A stretch of DNA of 64,000 nt. It comes from JBBRQP01 sp038226175 (lineage in GTDB: Bacteria > Cyanobacteriota > Cyanobacteriia > Gloeobacterales > Anthocerotibacteraceae). Positions within the stretch are counted from its first letter, which is position 1. Each line of letters begins with the position of its first letter. Where the stretch lies: contig JBBRQP010000001.1 in assembly GCA_038226175.1 (NCBI GenBank), forward strand, positions 15,192 through 79,191, in the 5' to 3' direction. A model generated the notes under the pieces. It did no database searches, was not told the DNA's origin, and was given only the letters and a program-made list of their open reading frames with translations. Made by a program: the position numbers and the translations under genes. Of this stretch, positions 16,582 through 25,612 are shown in pieces.

Positions 16582-17355
16582 TTAGTTTTTGCCGTACTCC
16601 GTGTAAAGACGTTCTAAGAATGCTTCAGCCTCAGCTACTTGAATGGGCAGAGGCTCCTCTAATATCTGGCTATAACGACGGGCCAAACGTAGTGTAAGTT
16701 CTTGACGAGCTATTAACTCTAACTGCGTACGACGTTGCAAAAATTCATTTAAATAACCATAGTCCTGAGGCTTGAGGCGGCGAATATTGACTATAGGGGT
16801 TCGGTTAGGCTGAGCATCCTTAGATACAAGTTTTGTATTAGGCGATAATTTGTCTTTAATGACTAAAGTTCCGGCAGCCCAGTCCCCAAGGCGTTTTTCT
16901 TGATCATTACATAAAATTACTAACAAACCCAGCCCAAAAGCCTGATCCACAACCCGCAACAACGTGCGTACTAATACCCCACTAAAATCTAAAGGCCGAC
17001 CATCTTCACGTAAAACCCGCAACCCAGTCCAGCGCTTGCCGGGGGTTTGTCCCTGCCAACGCATCTCAAAATAAAGAAAATAGCCTAGATTTAAAACCGT
17101 GTTAACCAAAAAAATGAAGGCAAATAGCCAAGTTCCCAAACTCGAACTAATTTGGGTCAAACCACGCCCAAAAACTATAATCGCCAACAAAAAAATTATG
17201 AGTATTAACAACCCGAGCGTATTGGCGAGCGCTAAACTCAACCAAGCATCAATCATAAAAGCTAGGATACGCTCGCCAATGCCCGCTAACTGGAAAGAAA
17301 GTTCGATATTTTCTGGGGTGCGTAGGCTGTATGAACCAGCTTTGACATCTTTCAT
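16582..17355 (-). CDS. RDD family membrane protein
   Basis: 257 residues. The N-terminal part is the RDD domain with three or four membrane spans: RILAFMIDAWLSLALANTLG (about residue 27), a very hydrophobic second span of Ile/Leu and a third starting FAFIFLVNTVLNLGYFLYF. It contains the family's Arg and Asp positions and the segment GQTPGKRWTGLRVLREDG. The C-terminal about 90 residues are soluble and basic and probably cytoplasmic. RDD proteins have been linked to ion transport in a few bacteria, but the role here is unknown. It diverges from the glycosidase-like gene. Confidence 0.88.
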   Translation of the reverse strand: MKDVKAGSYSLRTPENIELSFQLAGIGERILAFMIDAWLSLALANTLGLLILIIFLLAIIVFGRGLTQISSSLGTWLFAFIFLVNTVLNLGYFLYFEMRWQGQTPGKRWTGLRVLREDGRPLDFSGVLVRTLLRVVDQAFGLGLLVILCNDQEKRLGDWAAGTLVIKDKLSPNTKLVSKDAQPNRTPIVNIRRLKPQDYGYLNEFLQRRTQLELIARQELTLRLARRYSQILEEPLPIQVAEAEAFLERLYTEYGKN

Positions 17356-17468
17356 GGCAGGGTGAGCACGTCAATATTGGCTACAGCTTAACCTTAAATA
17401 AATACCTTCCATGGTTTTTTATGGTTACATCAATTAGAAGAAGAGTTTTTAACGCTAGACTTTTTGGT

Positions 17469-19425
17469 ATGAAAACTCTCTTACACTCAGTTAATTTGAT
17501 AGCTTTGGGTCTAACTAGCGCCGTTAATGCGGCACCCCTATCCCATCTTTATACCGACCCTATTTATCTCACTAAGATCCCCTTTGGCAGCCATTCTCAT
17601 TGGTTACAACCTTGGCGTGCTTATCTCGAAACCATGCCAGCACAAGTTTTTTTGCAGGGAACAGGGGTCGTACTAAATTTAGGAAATACGATCAATCCTG
17701 ATCTGGTATTACAGATGTTATCAAAACACGGTATTCGCCACGCTCGCATTGAGATCGGTTGGGCCAATATTGTCTATGACCATGAAAATCGCCTTAGTAA
17801 TAGCAGTTATCTAGAAAAACTATTGCAAGCCTGTAAAAAGTGGGGGGTTCGTCCGTTAATCTTGCTCAATGCCAATCAAGGTGTACCCGGCCCGATGCTT
17901 AGTGTCGAACGGCGGGTGGTGGCTGATGCAGGACTTGGAGCGCGCACACTCCAGCTAGATAACACCCAAGGGCTGATCATTGGGAAAAGTGGCATCTCAA
18001 ACTTAACGGATTATTGGGCGGCCGAAGCTCTCATCACGAATATCAATGGCGCCACGGTCACCCTCTCCAAGCCTTTACCCAAGCCTCTGGTAGCTGGCAC
18101 AACCATCAGTATTGCAACCTTAAAATATTTACCTTTTGGCAAACCAGGCAGTCCGGAATACACAGAGACAATCGCGGGTTGGCAGCGTTATGTAGATACT
18201 GTCGCGACCTTTACAGCCCAGACTCTAGGCACAACCCATGGCACTGACCGAGGCTTTGATCTAGAAAGTTGGAATGAATTGACCTTTGGTACGCAGTTTC
18301 TTTCAATCAACAATTACTACACCCCCCAGCGCTACCCCTATGACGAGAAGAGCATTTGGCGTAATTTGGTTCAAGCCACGGCGGATTATGCTACGGCTCA
18401 GTCAGAAAAGTTTGTGGGAGTAAACTTTTCTGATGGCTTTGCCAACACCATTCCTTGGACGGCATCTTCATTAGAACCAGCCCGCATTCGAGCGATCAGC
18501 AAACATCCCTATAGTGGACGGATTACCTATCCCAAATCTGAATATGGCGGAGTGCGCTTAGATGCGATGGGGCAACCGACCCAATATGCCCCAAGCTATA
18601 CGGCACTTTTTCCGGAATATCTGGCGACAGCCCTACAAACCGAGACCATGATTCGGGATCTTGCCCCAATCACCACCCCTATTTATCGAACCCAACATGG
18701 ACGTAATGCGCGTATCATCCAAGGTCAAGTCTCGCCCGTGCCTGTCTGGATTACTGAGGTCAATATCGCTCCTAACGAAGTTGGTATCACCGACCGCGCC
18801 GTAGCGTTAGCCCTCAAAGCCAAAACTACTGCTCGCTATTTTCCATTTTATTTAAACAAAGGCGTAGAGCGCTTATATCTGTTTGCCGCCGCAGGAGGCG
18901 ATCTGAGTTTAGGGATCGTACAGGATAATTTTTTGGCCTATAGTCGCACCAATAGCCATTATCCCAGCGATGACACGGCCTATGTTTCACCAGCGCTAGC
19001 TCTCACCAGCCGTATGGTTGCTAAATTTCAACCTGGCCTTGACCTGATGATGCAGCGTACCCGTAGCCTTAGTATCCAAAGCCTAAGTGACCTTCATAAT
19101 CATGCCCAATTTGGAGGTGATGGCACAGCGTGGCATCCGTCTCTTTATAATCGCGAGCTGTTCACCTTTTTACCCTATCAGGTCAATGCCAAACGCTTTG
19201 TGATCCCCTATTACGTGATGACCCGAGACATTGCAAACTCTTGCCCCGGAGCTTTATACCTTATGCATCGTTGGGCTTAAAGGTATAGGTGCTGCAGTAA
19301 CGGCCTATGACCCTTTGCGTGATCGCCCGGTGGCTTTGACGATCACGCAGCGCACAGCCCATAGCCTGACGCTAACTTTACCCACTGCTGATTACCCTTA
19401 CCTGCTCACCATCCAAGAACGCTAG
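17469..19425 (+). pseudogene. secreted clan GH-A glycosidase-like protein, frameshifted near its C-terminus
   Basis: A start at 17469 gives a clear signal peptide (MKTLLHSVNLIALGLTSAVNA); an in-frame start at 17421 would add a basic extension. The body looks like a (beta/alpha)8 barrel with an Asn-Glu pair in DLESWNELTFG (about residue 274) and a second Glu in PVWITEVNIAP (about 430), the acid/base and nucleophile positions of clan GH-A enzymes. An inserted beta region lies at about 150-220. The first frame ends at 19280 after an unlikely tail. A +1 shift near 19230 continues LAPELYTLCIVGLKGIGAAV to 19425, as expected of a C-terminal beta domain. The exact GH family and substrate are not recognised. 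Confidence 0.65.
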
Positions 19426-19532
19426 ACAAGATAAGACTTGTGACGATTGTGATCATAGGACTTTCCAAACTCTGGTGATAGTGTTTTAATAAAGTTCCAA
19501 TCCCAAACCATCACTATCGGTAGTAGCAGGCG

Positions 19533-20708
19533 ATGCGCACACCTAAAGTCTTGAGTATTCAGGCAGCCCAGGCAATTACGACAGATTTGGGCAGATTTAG
19601 TCTCTACGCGGGTGAGGGTAAAGGCAAATCGGCAGCAGCTCTGGGGGTGGTTTTACGTTCGATCGGCTTGGGCGTCGCCCAGCGAACGGATCATCGCGTG
19701 GCTCTCGTACGCTTTTTGAAGGGGGCAGAGCGTCCCTATGATGAGGATGCAGCAATCAATGCCGTGCGTAAAGTCTATCCGCATTTAATTGACCCGGTTC
19801 GATTTGGACGATCAGAATTTTTTGGCCCAGACCAGATTTTACCGATTGATATCAGTGAGGCACGGCGCGGTTGGCACGTGGCAACTGGCATGATTCTCTC
19901 GGGGTTATATCAGATCGTGGTCTTGGATGAGCTAAGTCCAGTGATTGACTTGGGGTTGCTTAATGTCGAAGAAGTTACGGCGATTTTGCGCGAACGTCCG
20001 AGTCATGTAGAGATTATTATCACGGGACGCAGTCCGCACCCACAATTAATCGAAATGGCAGAATTATTCTCAGTGCACAGTCAGCGTAAGGGTCTTTGTC
20101 CAATTAGCGGTGTCCATTTTACGACGGGTTCGGGTAAGGGTAAATCTACGTCCGCTCTTGGTCAGGCTCTCAAAGCCGTCGGTCGCGCCCTAGAAGGCAC
20201 AGATTCGCGTAAGGTCAAAATCACCCAATTTCTTAAAGGTGGCATATTTGGAGATTATTCCGAAGATGCCGCTCTCGCCACTTTGTGCAAAATCGCTCCA
20301 GACTTAATTGAGCATGAGCGTTACGGACGTTCGGTGATTGTCTTTAAACGGCCTCCAGCAGGTGTCGATGCTAGCCAGATGCGGCAGGAAGTGGACTATG
20401 CTTTTGCCCAATCTGGCTTCTGGTCAGCTCTAGAGGCGATCCACTCGGGAGAATTTCAGGTGGTTGTGATGGATGAGATCTTTCCGACCCTCGATCTGGA
20501 TTTGATCCCCAATGGGGCTGAGCGTCTCTTGCAAGCTCTCTTACACAAACGGCCTGATGTAGAAGTTCACCTAACTGGGCGGTGTTGGGAAGAAAATCCT
20601 GAATCCCAAGCCCTCCTGCAAGCCTGTGAGTCCCATACTTTTATCGAAGGCCGTAAGCATTACTACACCTGTAGTCCCGATAGTCGGCGTATCGGTGTGG
20701 ATTGCTAG
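19533..20708 (+). CDS. tandem-duplicated corrinoid adenosyltransferase-like P-loop protein
   Basis: 391 residues made of two homologous CobA/BtuR-type P-loop domains. Domain 1 (about 1-195) has Walker A GEGKGKSAAALG and LVRFLKG, and VVLDELSP. Domain 2 (about 196-391) has GSGKGKSTSALG, ITQFLKG and VVMDEIFP. Single-domain relatives of about 200 residues attach the adenosyl group to cobalamin. Each domain keeps the P-loop and the acidic Walker B, so both may bind ATP, although the usual C-terminal substrate-loop Arg/Trp residues are not obvious. No cobalamin riboswitch is evident upstream and no cob genes are nearby. The reaction is inferred from family membership only. Confidence 0.82.
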   Translation: MRTPKVLSIQAAQAITTDLGRFSLYAGEGKGKSAAALGVVLRSIGLGVAQRTDHRVALVRFLKGAERPYDEDAAINAVRKVYPHLIDPVRFGRSEFFGPDQILPIDISEARRGWHVATGMILSGLYQIVVLDELSPVIDLGLLNVEEVTAILRERPSHVEIIITGRSPHPQLIEMAELFSVHSQRKGLCPISGVHFTTGSGKGKSTSALGQALKAVGRALEGTDSRKVKITQFLKGGIFGDYSEDAALATLCKIAPDLIEHERYGRSVIVFKRPPAGVDASQMRQEVDYAFAQSGFWSALEAIHSGEFQVVVMDEIFPTLDLDLIPNGAERLLQALLHKRPDVEVHLTGRCWEENPESQALLQACESHTFIEGRKHYYTCSPDSRRIGVDC

Positions 20709-20727
20709 GCGGGTAAATGCCATAAGC

Positions 20728-21195
20728 TCACAAAGACTGATGTCGTAATCCAGTCAAGGCTAAAGCTAGGGCATCAGCGGCATCATCGGGGCGGGGAAGT
20801 TTAATGAGAGCTAACTCCTGCTGTACGGCGGCTTGGACATCATGTTTACTGGCATGACCAAAGCCTGTCAAGGTTTGTTTGACCTGCGTTGGGCTAAATT
20901 CTTGATAAGCTACTCCAGATTGCGCTAGACACAATAAAATCACACCTCGAGCCTGAGCAATCATGATCGTATTACCCATCCGATAAAAGAAAAACTTCTC
21001 GATAATCACCATATCCGGCTGCCAATGGGTGAGTAATTGAGTCATATCTGTATAAATCAAAGCAAGTCGCTGCTCCATGGGTGTATGAGCGGGCGTTGTG
21101 ATTACCCCAAAATCTTCGATGATAGGCGTAGGATTAACCGCCAATACCCCATAGCCAATGGTGGCTAAACCTGGATCAATTCCTATAATCCGCAT
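20728..21195 (-). CDS. ruvC: crossover junction endodeoxyribonuclease RuvC
   Basis: 155 residues from ATG 21195; an open extension to 21252 is not conserved. Acidic catalytic positions are visible: Asp in IGIDPGLATIGYG (residue 7), Glu in VIIEKFFFYR (about 66) and the paired Asp in RPDDAADALALAL (about 139). RuvC resolves Holliday junctions together with RuvAB, whose genes are not in the window. It diverges from the tic22 gene with a short promoter region between. Confidence 0.96.
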   Translation of the reverse strand: MRIIGIDPGLATIGYGVLAVNPTPIIEDFGVITTPAHTPMEQRLALIYTDMTQLLTHWQPDMVIIEKFFFYRMGNTIMIAQARGVILLCLAQSGVAYQEFSPTQVKQTLTGFGHASKHDVQAAVQQELALIKLPRPDDAADALALALTGLRHQSL

Positions 21196-21279
21196 GGAAT
21201 GACCCCAAATTTCAATGCTTATAATAAGATAGTCTGGGGGTAGTTCCCCCATAACGTCGTCCTCTGTCCTGGAGAAATT

Positions 21280-22065
21280 ATGAGATCAGCTTGGTACGGC
21301 ATAGCTGTCCTTGCCGTGAGTGCCGCCGTCAGTCTTCCCGTGATGGCCCTTACCGACAAACAAATCACTGAAAAATTGAATATCGTACCCGCCTTCGCCA
21401 TTGTCAACAAACAAGGTTCTCCCCTAGTCGGGCGCATCAAAACTGACAAAGAAGAAGTAGGCGTGGTACCGATTTTTACTGATGGCGATCTAGCACAAAA
21501 GAACTTTGATCAGTTCAAAAAAAGTGCTCCTGCTGACGTGGTGACCTCTTACCAAATTATTCCGATCAGCTTAGGCGAGGCCTTTGAGGCAGCGCGTAAA
21601 GAACGCCAAAATAAAGATAGCAAAGTCCAATATCTTTTCCGCCCACCCATCGAAGCAACCCAGTCTGCGTTAGAACTTGCCCAAAAAACTGACCCTAAAC
21701 TCAAAGATTTTCCGGGTATTCCCGTATTTTTCTTGGGTAAAGCTGGTCAGCCAACCATTACGATCAATCGGGGTTCCGAAAAATACCTGCCCTTTTATTT
21801 CAGCCAAAAAGACCTGAAAGTACAATGGGAACAGATCAAAAAAGATAAACCTGATCTCGTGGGCAAAGCTGATATTCAGGTGGCTGTGCTAGAGAATGTG
21901 TTGAATCTGATGCTCGATAGCAAAAATGAGCAGTCTTCGCAGAACATTACCTTTGTACCTGATAGTGAAGCCCTGAAATTTGTGGAGACGATCCAAAAAA
22001 ATCTTCCTGCTGGTTTTGCTAACAAATCTGGTGCACTAACGCCAACGCCTGCTGCAAAGCCCTAA
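21280..22065 (+). CDS. Tic22 family protein
   Basis: 261 residues with a Sec-type signal peptide (cleavage near VMALT, about residue 23) and a Tic22-like body: NIVPAFAIVNKQGSPLVG, VPIFTDGDLAQKNFD and GIPVFFLGKAG. Cyanobacterial Tic22 is a periplasmic chaperone-like protein acting with Omp85 in outer-membrane biogenesis, and its plant relative belongs to the chloroplast import apparatus. CTGGAG lies before the ATG. Its stop overlaps the start of prmC by one base, so the two are probably translationally coupled. Confidence 0.92.
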   Translation: MRSAWYGIAVLAVSAAVSLPVMALTDKQITEKLNIVPAFAIVNKQGSPLVGRIKTDKEEVGVVPIFTDGDLAQKNFDQFKKSAPADVVTSYQIIPISLGEAFEAARKERQNKDSKVQYLFRPPIEATQSALELAQKTDPKLKDFPGIPVFFLGKAGQPTITINRGSEKYLPFYFSQKDLKVQWEQIKKDKPDLVGKADIQVAVLENVLNLMLDSKNEQSSQNITFVPDSEALKFVETIQKNLPAGFANKSGALTPTPAAKP

Positions 22066-22913
22066 TGACGGCACTCCAGCAATGGTGGCAACAAACCCGT
22101 CTACAAGCCCAACACGAAAAAATTCCAAGCGCGGAAGTAGATTATTTGGTGCAACAGGTGACGGGGTTGGGTCGTCTGGATCTAGTGCGTGGGGAGGTGG
22201 TTTCGGGTAGATTGATGACACGGTTAACTGAACTTTGGCAGCGTCGTGTCCAAGATCAGGTACCGATTCAATATTTAGTCGGGCAAGTCTCTTGGCGAGA
22301 TTTTGTACTTTTGGTGCAACCAGGCGTCTTGATTCCCCGCCCAGAAACCGAGCTATTAGTGGATTGGGTGATTGAAGCCTTTGCCACAGGTTCACCTAAA
22401 TGCTTAGTTGATGTGGGGACAGGCAGTGGTTGTTTGGCCTGTGCGTTCGCAAAGGCTTGGCCTGAGATTAGGGTTATTGCGGTAGATACTTCAACACTCT
22501 GTCTGGATTTAGCACGTCGTAACGTCGAGCAACTTCAGTTGACGCAGCAAGTAGAGTTACGGCAAAGTGATTGGCTCGCTTCAGTTAGTGAAACTGTAGA
22601 TCTTGTCGTTAGTAATCCGCCCTATATTCCCACGACAGTTTGGGCTGAATTAGAACCTCAGGTGCGGGAGCATGAGCCGCGTTTAGCTCTTGATGGCGGT
22701 AGTGATGGGCTGATGGCCTATCGGCACTTAGTCAACCAAGCGCCACATATTTTGCGTCCTGACGGGCTGTGGGCGGTCGAAGTGATGCAGGGACAAGCTG
22801 AGCAGGTCATAGAATTACTCGAAAAACAAGGTCAGTATTATGCCATTGAGACTAAGCCTGATCTCGAAGGTAATGCTCGGTTTGTTTTAGCGCGATTGCA
22901 GGAGACACCATGA
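22065..22913 (+). CDS. prmC: peptide chain release factor N5-glutamine methyltransferase PrmC
   Basis: 282 residues. The N-terminal helical domain binds release factor (residues 1-75, ending at PIQYLVG). The Rossmann methyltransferase domain has the SAM motif VDVGTGSGCLACAFA (about residue 115) and the glutamine-binding motif VVSNPPYIP (about 183). PrmC methylates the GGQ glutamine of RF1 and RF2. The gene sits between tic22 and folD with overlaps at both ends, forming a compact three-gene operon. Confidence 0.96.
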   Translation: MTALQQWWQQTRLQAQHEKIPSAEVDYLVQQVTGLGRLDLVRGEVVSGRLMTRLTELWQRRVQDQVPIQYLVGQVSWRDFVLLVQPGVLIPRPETELLVDWVIEAFATGSPKCLVDVGTGSGCLACAFAKAWPEIRVIAVDTSTLCLDLARRNVEQLQLTQQVELRQSDWLASVSETVDLVVSNPPYIPTTVWAELEPQVREHEPRLALDGGSDGLMAYRHLVNQAPHILRPDGLWAVEVMQGQAEQVIELLEKQGQYYAIETKPDLEGNARFVLARLQETP

Positions 22914-23788
22914 CGGCACAGATTATTGATGGCAAAGCCACAGCACAGAAATTACAAGCGATACTGGCACAACGGGTTACTCAACTTAGGATAAAAGCTG
23001 GACGCGCTCCGGGGCTTGCGGTAATTTTGGTGGGTGAAAATCCAGCAAGCCAAACTTACGTCCGCAATAAAGAACAAGCGGCTCACAAAGTAGGAATTGT
23101 TTCGTTGCCCTATCATCTACCTGCTACCACTTCGCAACTAGAGTTGGCATCACTTATTCAGGAGCTTAATCAAAATCCACTAGTGGATGGAATTTTACTA
23201 CAATTACCAGTACCGGAGCATTTACAAAAAGATGAACTGCTCAATCTGATCGACCCGGATAAAGATGTGGATGGGTTACATCCAGTTAATTTGGGCAGGT
23301 TGGTACGTGGTGAAGTGGGTTTACGTAGTTGTACACCAGCTGGTGTGATGCATCTGTTGGCTCAGTTGCCGATTACGCTGGCGGGTGCCCATGCCGTTGT
23401 AGTCGGACGTTCGATTTTGGTGGGTAAACCCTTAGCTTTACTCTTGCTCGAACAGGATTGTACGGTGACACAAGCGCATTCTCGTACCCATGATTTGGCT
23501 AATATTACACGACAGGCGGATATCCTGATTGCAGCGGTGGGTCGGCCTGATTTAATTACCGCCTCGATGGTCAAAGCGGGGGCGGTTGTGATTGATGTGG
23601 GCACCAATCGGGTGGTGACAGCTGAGGGTAAAAATCGGCTGGTAGGCGATGTGGCGTTTACGCAAGTGGCAGAGGTGGCGGGATGGTTGACGCCAGTTCC
23701 GGGCGGGGTCGGGCCGATGACGATTACTTGGCTATTAGAGAATACTGTGACGAGTTTTGTGCAGCGGTTGGGATTGATGTGCGTGTAG
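22910..23788 (+). CDS. folD: bifunctional methylenetetrahydrofolate dehydrogenase / cyclohydrolase FolD
   Basis: 292 residues with the catalytic Tyr-Lys region (SQTYVRNKEQAAHKVGI, about residue 50), GILLQLPVPEH, the motif DKDVDGLHPVNLGRL (about 119) and the signature PVPGGVGPMT near the C-terminus. The enzyme interconverts 5,10-methylene- and 10-formyl-tetrahydrofolate with NADP. The ATG overlaps the prmC stop by four bases. Nothing is unusual in the protein. It is the last gene of the operon before an accessory patch. Confidence 0.97.
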   Translation: MTAQIIDGKATAQKLQAILAQRVTQLRIKAGRAPGLAVILVGENPASQTYVRNKEQAAHKVGIVSLPYHLPATTSQLELASLIQELNQNPLVDGILLQLPVPEHLQKDELLNLIDPDKDVDGLHPVNLGRLVRGEVGLRSCTPAGVMHLLAQLPITLAGAHAVVVGRSILVGKPLALLLLEQDCTVTQAHSRTHDLANITRQADILIAAVGRPDLITASMVKAGAVVIDVGTNRVVTAEGKNRLVGDVAFTQVAEVAGWLTPVPGGVGPMTITWLLENTVTSFVQRLGLMCV

Positions 23789-24042
23789 ACAGGACTATTT
23801 TAGATTAATGTGAACTTGCTTAAAATTGACTGAGTATGTAATTTTTTACTAATTCTAAAAGACATAGCCATAGCTAAAAACACTGGGATACTAAGCGGCA
23901 GAACCTGGAACTCTGTCCGATCCGCAACAAAGTAGTGTTAGACTGCGCTGTCATAGAAACTAGACTTTTCACGTAAGCCTGACGGATCTTTATTTTCGCT
24001 GCTACGATATGAGTATTAGATTTAAGAGTTGGAGAGATAATC

Positions 24043-24291
24043 ATGAGCTTGATAATTTCTGACGACCTCGTAAGAGCCAGTAATTTATCAGAAAACGAGT
24101 TATTTTTGGAAATTGTCCTTATGTTGTTTCGCCAAGATAAGATTAGTTTGGGGAAGGCTAGTGAGTTTATGGGGATGCATCGGTTACAGTTCCAGAAACT
24201 GCTGGCGCATCGAGATATCTATGTCCGCTATGGTGTAGATGAGTTTCAGGAAGACCTCAAGACCTTACAGGAATCTGAAAATAGTTTGTAG
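24043..24291 (+). CDS. UPF0175 family protein (putative antitoxin)
   Basis: 82 residues with the family pattern: SENELFLEIVLMLFRQDKIS, then a helix-turn-helix-like GKASEFMGMHRLQFQKLL, and an acidic tail. GGAGAG lies 7 bases before the ATG. UPF0175 proteins are often first genes of toxin-antitoxin pairs whose second gene encodes a DUF3368/PIN-type toxin. No such toxin follows here: 112 bp of AT-rich DNA separate it from an unrelated gene. It is probably an orphan. Confidence 0.85.
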   Translation: MSLIISDDLVRASNLSENELFLEIVLMLFRQDKISLGKASEFMGMHRLQFQKLLAHRDIYVRYGVDEFQEDLKTLQESENSL

Positions 24292-24403
24292 AGCTTTTGC
24301 ATGTGCCACATCCTACTGTAGCTAAGAAAATATGAGGTATCGATTACATTTCAAATGAGACACTATTAGTTATTGCTATTTAGTTATTGCTATATTGTTA
24401 CGT

Positions 24404-24967
24404 ATGTTTCGCTTCACTTATCAAGTTCTGAACTCTGGCTGGGCTGATGGAATCATCAACAATGGGGAAATATCTGTCTCGGTAACAGCCTCATACCTTC
24501 ATGATTCCCTTGGTGAACTTGCCGATGCTGCCCTCGAACTTAGTAAGGGCGCTGGTTCTGCTATGGTGGTGTTCATGGACGAACCTGGTGAACATCAGCT
24601 CCTTTTGCATCGCAGCTCTGACCAAATTTTTTATGAAGTTCGTTGGTTTGATGACTGGGAGAGCTGGGGTATATTCCCTTCGGATAAATTTGAATCATTA
24701 CTAACTGGACAAGCAAGCATAGATGAATTTCTAACTCAAATTCGATCAACCCTTGCAGAGATTCTAAGTCTCCACGGATTTGATGGCTATAAAATAAGAT
24801 GGATTGAGCACGATTTCTCCATTGAAGCGTTTAATGCGCTCACTAGTCCTCGAGTTACTTATTCAGGTTTACATCGGTTCGCTCACCTACAAAGTGAAAT
24901 GGTCAGTCTGCTGATGCCGGTTCAATCGCACAGTTCTCTGAAGCTGTTGCGCAGATCATTTCGTTGA
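24404..24967 (+). CDS. hypothetical protein in an accessory patch
   Basis: 187 residues from ATG 24404 (TTG at 24395 is also open). The protein is soluble and acidic, with no signal peptide. It starts FRFTYQVLNSGWADG, has a central beta-rich part with FYEVRWFDDWESWGIFP and a helical segment (IDEFLTQIRSTLAEILSLHG). The tail RRSFR may be an altered end, because the final 20 residues are unlike the rest. I do not recognise a family. Its low-GC, TA-flanked setting suggests acquisition. Confidence 0.6.
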   Translation: MFRFTYQVLNSGWADGIINNGEISVSVTASYLHDSLGELADAALELSKGAGSAMVVFMDEPGEHQLLLHRSSDQIFYEVRWFDDWESWGIFPSDKFESLLTGQASIDEFLTQIRSTLAEILSLHGFDGYKIRWIEHDFSIEAFNALTSPRVTYSGLHRFAHLQSEMVSLLMPVQSHSSLKLLRRSFR

Positions 24968-25239
24968 GAGTAGAGCCGATAGCTGATTCATCACATTCAT
25001 CTTCAAAGATTGGTGGCCTCAAGCCATATCTAAGAAACGATAAATCTTAAGATCAGTATATACTTGCGTGATGGCAGTCTTCACCCTGACATCGAACTTG
25101 AGTCAATGGGTCAGCTTGTTGTCATTGAGCAGTACCAATGAACTTTTGCTATCAAAAAATTAATATCTTGTTTTTCTGCGTTCACAGAAAAGTGGATAGG
25201 TACGTTAGTATCAAGAGAGTAAACAATGGCAAAAGACCG

Positions 25240-25473
25240 ATGACCCATGAGGATATCTTACGTGAAATCCTATCTCTGCCACTTAAAGGCCAACGCCAAG
25301 TGATAGATTTTATTGCATTTATACGTCAACGTTATCATCAGTCACAGTTACCTGAAAGTAACATATTTGATGTATGCAAGGAGAATTTTATAGGTATTTG
25401 GCAAGACCGTAATGACTTGAAAGATAGCACCGACTGGATTCGTCGCGCACGTGAGACTGAATGGAGAAAATAG
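25240..25473 (+). CDS. antitoxin-like protein of a VapBC-type pair
   Basis: 77 residues from ATG 25240. The longer open frame from 25138 is AT-rich and has no ribosome site. It has the small antitoxin plan: an N-terminal helix pair with LREILSLPLKGQRQVIDFIAFIRQR, typical of DUF2281-like antitoxins, and a charged C-terminal tail for binding the toxin (STDWIRRARETEWRK). Its stop lies one base before the start of a PIN-domain toxin remnant, the normal arrangement. Without a full toxin it is probably a relic or acts in trans. Confidence 0.65.
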   Translation: MTHEDILREILSLPLKGQRQVIDFIAFIRQRYHQSQLPESNIFDVCKENFIGIWQDRNDLKDSTDWIRRARETEWRK

Positions 25474-25474
25474 T

Positions 25475-25612
25475 ATGGAGCTAATTATTATTGATACGGA
25501 TATCCTAATTGATCTGGGGCGGGATGAAAAAGCCACGATTCAATGTAATGATACTTACTGCAATCCATCAATGCTGACTAGCCCACAGCAGCAAACCAAT
25601 CCCAAACAATAA
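25475..25612 (+). pseudogene. truncated PIN-domain toxin (VapC-like), first 24 codons only
   Basis: The ORF starts MELIIIDTDILIDLGRDEKA, the first strand of PIN-domain ribonucleases with its acidic active-site residues. After about TIQC (25546) the frame continues into unrelated codons that overlap the 3' end of uppP on the other strand and stop at 25612. The remaining about 110 residues, including the other acidic positions, are missing. The junction at about 25546 therefore marks a deletion or an insertion boundary next to uppP. Confidence 0.6.

Noticed and set aside
19440..19532. Possible cobalamin riboswitch before the corrinoid adenosyltransferase-like gene
   Set aside because: The gap is only about 107 bases and lacks the B12-box pattern; only a 7-bp GATAGTG/CACTATC repeat is present.
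24292..24403. DUF3368 toxin expected after the UPF0175 gene
   Set aside because: The gap is AT-rich and holds only a short direct repeat (AGTTATTGCTAT twice); no PIN-type start is present.
24968..25239. Short open stretch ending in SMGQLVVIEQYQ before the antitoxin-like gene
   Set aside because: It is about 35 codons without a start codon and matches no family; it may be a gene scrap but is not supportable.
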